Positions 14,701 through 16,276 of a DNA stretch of 16,276 nucleotides are shown one piece after another. The stretch is from the NCBI RefSeq assembly GCF_029054785.1, contig NZ_JAIDEN010000051.1:1-16276 (forward strand), written 5' to 3'. The stretch's first letter is position 1; each line of letters opens with the position of its first letter. Under the pieces are notes generated by a model. The model was not told where the DNA came from and searched no databases. It worked only from the letters and a program-made list of their open reading frames with translations. This DNA comes from Duncaniella sp. (GTDB lineage: Bacteria; Bacteroidota; Bacteroidia; Bacteroidales; Muribaculaceae). A program made the position numbers and the translations under genes.

Positions 14701-14885
14701 CTGCCTTGAGTTCGGCTCTTGCCCTGATCCCCTTGGCTATTAACGGTGACAAACCGGGTAATGAGATCCAGTCCCCACTGGCAGTTGTAATCCTTGGTGG
14801 TTTGTTAACTTCAACAATACTTAATATCTTTGTAGTTCCGTTAGTGTATTATTATTCGCTTCGGAAGAAAGAAAACAGAGTCTAA
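11796..14885 (+). CDS. HME-family RND efflux pump (CusA/CzcA type)
   Basis: This 1,029-residue inner-membrane proton antiporter exports metal ions from the periplasm or cytosol through the adaptor and TolC-type channel. The N-terminal helix (about 10-30) and the following RTEVDIFPDLNAP motif are typical of the family. TM4 carries GSLVDDAIVDVEN (residues 402-414), with Asp406, Asp407 and Asp411 as likely proton-relay residues. The second half repeats the first, with a large periplasmic loop (about 560-865) and a final membrane bundle. In the region where CusA has its methionine triad, this protein shows LTINVSTLPG and, later, GRAELDEHSLGVNVSE. The first two Mets seem absent, and acidic and His residues are nearby. 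That argues for a divalent metal over copper or silver, but the specificity is not settled. Length is normal and no break is seen. Confidence 0.93.
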   Translation: MLNRIIRFSLDNRLAVVVISALLLIYGAIVLLRTEVDIFPDLNAPTVVVMTEAPGMAPEEIERVVTYPVETSVNGATGVRRVRSASATGLSSVWVEFDWGTDVYLARQIVAEKLSEIEGTLPPGVGKPTLGPQSSILGEIMIIGLTADSITSAEELRTIADSRIRPRLLSLSGVSSVSVIGGDAREYQILLDPAAMQQYGVTLTAVRDAVSQMNSNASGGVIYQHGNEYIIKGDIATSDLDKIGNTVILTNDAGMPVRLRDIAEMKVGAAEPRLGTASVNATPAVLLTVTKQPAVGTINLTEEIETCLAQLQKTMPSDVVVNTDIFRQSEFISTSISNLQESLFIGAIFVIVVLFFFLMNLRTTLISLVALPLSIIVTVLVLHWLDMTINTMSLGGIAIAIGSLVDDAIVDVENVYKRLRENLKKGQSVISVIYEASKEVRLPIFNSSLIIMASFLPLFFLDGMEGRMLKPLGISFIVALIASTIVALTVTPVLCSFLLGSKKAMQALDREPKFTCWLRRVYDKALAWSFDHSKAIFVATGLLLLCALGTFLTLGRSFLPPFNEGSLTINVSTLPGISLEESDRLGREAEKIILSMPEISLTARKTGRAELDEHSLGVNVSEIEAPYKLDSGRSRSELLADLRHELSHLPGVNVEIGQPISHRIDAMLSGTESQIAIKIFGDDLQRLFNIGNRIKKHISSVPGVVDVNIEQQVERPQLDIRPKRELLAYYGVTMTEFADFINVALAGEKVSQVYENGFPYDLTLRMAPSSRSTMEDIADLAIDTPKGKVPLREVADIVSATGPNTINRENVSRRIVVSANVSDRDLKGVVDDIRAEIDEEIQLPEGYFITYGGQFENEAKASGTLALVSAIALVIIFLLLYGQFHSVSRSCIILLNMPLAIIGGVFMLRLTSGELNIPAIIGFISLLGITTRNGMLLMSRYDQLHREGVGLMERIRLGSSDRLNPILMTALSSALALIPLAINGDKPGNEIQSPLAVVILGGLLTSTILNIFVVPLVYYYSLRKKENRV

Positions 14886-14905
14886 TTTGATATTCAAACT
14901 TATAG

Positions 14906-16084
14906 ATGAAACTTCCAATATTAGCAGCATCATTCTTTTTGTCAGTGTTTTATGCCTCTGCTTCGGATTTTGACAGAGTGCTTGAGACCGTAGTTTCAAA
15001 CAATCTGTCACTGAAGTATGCGGAATCTGAAAATAAGGCTGCAATTGCAGCGATGAAGGCCGAAAATACATTGGAGGCGCCGGAGATCGGATTTGAAAGC
15101 CTTTGGGGTGCTAAAGGAATAGGAGACAAGCGCAATTTCTCGATTTCACAGGGCTTCGACTGGCCCGGTGTGTATGCCGCCCGGCGTGATGCGATAAGAA
15201 AATCGCAGTCGGCAATGCAGTTCCTTCGTGAATCCTCACAGCTGGAAACACGTCAGGAAGTACGGCTGTTGCTCATTGATATAATCTACACCAAACAGCG
15301 CATTGCTTCGACTGAGAAGATCTGTGAAGGTCTGGCTTCAATGATGACTGCGTTCAAAAAGGCAATGGAAGAGGGCAATGAGACCCGTCTTGATTACAAT
15401 AAGGCAGTTATAGAGAAAATTGCCGCCGAAAGAGAACTGAAGACATTGAAAGGTGAATATGCTTCGATGCTGGCGTCATTGCAGGTCCTAAACGGAGGAT
15501 ATGATGTGACAGATCTGGTCATGGCTCTTGGCGAGACTTATCCGGAAGCCGATCTTGCTTCCTTGCGTCCTGATTTGGAAAATCTTCGCGCCAAGGATCC
15601 TGCGATAGCCGCTGTGAAAGCTCAGGCGGAAGCTGAGAAATCACTTGTCAGAATGGAGAAAAGGTCTCTGCTGCCGGGATTCTCATTGAGCTATAATCAC
15701 GAGTGGGAGATGGGCGACAGGTTCAATGGTTTTTCCATCTCGATGAGTCTGCCGTTTCTGACCGGGAAGAAAAATGTCAAAGCAGCGCTTCTGCGTTCAC
15801 AGACTGCTGAGATGCAGCAGGAGATGGAACTGATACGGCTTTCGGCTGCCATGAGTGGCGATTATGATAAGGCACTGCAATTACGGGAACTTCTGAATCA
15901 GTATGAGGGTGTCATGAATGATGATTCCGATTTTGTGCTTTTGAAAAAGGCGTTTGACGGCGGACAGATCAATTTTCTGACCTATATGCAGGAACTGAAC
16001 TTCTTCCTTGGTGCCAGACGCGATTTCCTTGAGACTCTCTATAATTATCATCAGACAGTCGCACGACTTCAGCGCTATAATTGA
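14906..16084 (+). CDS. TolC-family outer-membrane channel of the metal efflux pump
   Basis: This is a 392-residue outer-membrane efflux protein. A signal peptide spans about residues 1-19 (ends in YASAS), with no lipobox Cys. The mature protein has the duplicated TolC plan: long amphipathic helices rich in Ala, Glu, Lys and Gln (about 28-58 and 90-195, then 235-255 and 290-385) alternate with short beta regions (such as FSISQGFDW near 77-85 and FNGFSISMSLPF near 272-283). It is slightly short for the family. It follows the pump gene after 20 bases, so the operon order is adaptor-pump-channel and not channel-adaptor-pump as in classical czcCBA. It would form the outer conduit of the tripartite pump. 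A further gene begins 20 bases after its stop. Confidence 0.88.
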   Translation: MKLPILAASFFLSVFYASASDFDRVLETVVSNNLSLKYAESENKAAIAAMKAENTLEAPEIGFESLWGAKGIGDKRNFSISQGFDWPGVYAARRDAIRKSQSAMQFLRESSQLETRQEVRLLLIDIIYTKQRIASTEKICEGLASMMTAFKKAMEEGNETRLDYNKAVIEKIAAERELKTLKGEYASMLASLQVLNGGYDVTDLVMALGETYPEADLASLRPDLENLRAKDPAIAAVKAQAEAEKSLVRMEKRSLLPGFSLSYNHEWEMGDRFNGFSISMSLPFLTGKKNVKAALLRSQTAEMQQEMELIRLSAAMSGDYDKALQLRELLNQYEGVMNDDSDFVLLKKAFDGGQINFLTYMQELNFFLGARRDFLETLYNYHQTVARLQRYN

Positions 16085-16104
16085 AAACATTGTTCTGTTC
16101 AGCC

Positions 16105-16276
16105 ATGAAAATACTTTTGTCCCGTCAGGTCGGACTGACGGTTCTGATTACATTGGCGGGCTTGTCGGCGCTCGGAGCATCAGCTCAAAGCAAAGCCGTC
16201 GCAGCACCGATGGAAGACAGGAATCTTGTTGTTGACAATACGCTCGACAGTCTCAACAAGGTGCGTTTTTCACGTC
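16105..16276 (+). CDS. Start of a secreted protein, fourth gene of the efflux operon (partial)
   Basis: The first 57 codons are visible and the frame is open at the right edge. The N-terminus has a clear signal peptide with a hydrophobic core at about 9-23 and likely cleavage after GASAQ at residue 28. No lipobox is present. The mature start is polar (KAVAAPMEDRNLVVDNT at 30-46). The 20-base gap after the channel gene and the same strand place it in the efflux operon. A periplasmic metal-binding or accessory protein, or an outer-membrane protein, is possible, but the family cannot be told from this fragment. Confidence 0.7.
   Translation, partial: MKILLSRQVGLTVLITLAGLSALGASAQSKAVAAPMEDRNLVVDNTLDSLNKVRFSR

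Overview
The window looks like a chromosomal segment of a Bacteroidales bacterium. The evidence is repeated matches to the Bacteroidetes -7 promoter motif (TAnnTTTG), no clear Shine-Dalgarno sites before the starts, lipoprotein signals ending in short Ser-Cys lipoboxes, a large single-chain PurL, and a CusA/CzcA-type efflux operon in the order adaptor-pump-outer-membrane channel. A gut Muribaculaceae-like source is my guess and cannot be proved from this window. I see no rRNA, tRNA, CRISPR array, transposase or phage gene.

Region 1 (1-2883) is housekeeping. It holds the 5' part of purL (minus), a HAD phosphatase/phosphomutase-like gene read divergently from it, nadC (minus, quinolinate phosphoribosyltransferase) and rlmH (plus, 23S rRNA methyltransferase). 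Region 2 (2880-6704) is a tight four-gene minus-strand operon: an alpha/beta hydrolase, a membrane-anchored MurF-like ligase, a long D-Ala-D-Ala ligase and a 60-residue membrane protein. The ligase pair points to cell-envelope (peptidoglycan peptide) chemistry. The MurF-like protein has about five predicted membrane segments and an unusual C-terminus, so it need not be the ordinary MurF.

Region 3 (6677-10628) is accessory and mostly uncharacterised. It holds a structured 411-nt intergenic stretch with a long nested inverted repeat and a directional terminator, then a lipoprotein gene whose promoter carries a G9 tract where the -33 element should lie. After these come two co-directional small membrane proteins, a secreted protein with a SmpA/BamE-like tail, and a 182-residue cytosolic protein of unknown role. 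Region 4 (10544-16276) is a plus-strand heavy-metal-type RND efflux operon: a His-rich lipoprotein adaptor, an HME-type pump, a TolC-family channel and the start of a fourth secreted protein cut by the window edge. The three complete parts would form a tripartite pump spanning both membranes.

The points most worth a second look are the membrane MurF-like/Ddl/hydrolase cassette, the nested structured element at 6868-7069, the G9 tract in the lipoprotein promoter, and the metal-site pattern of the pump. I did not find a clearly new multi-gene defence or mobile system.
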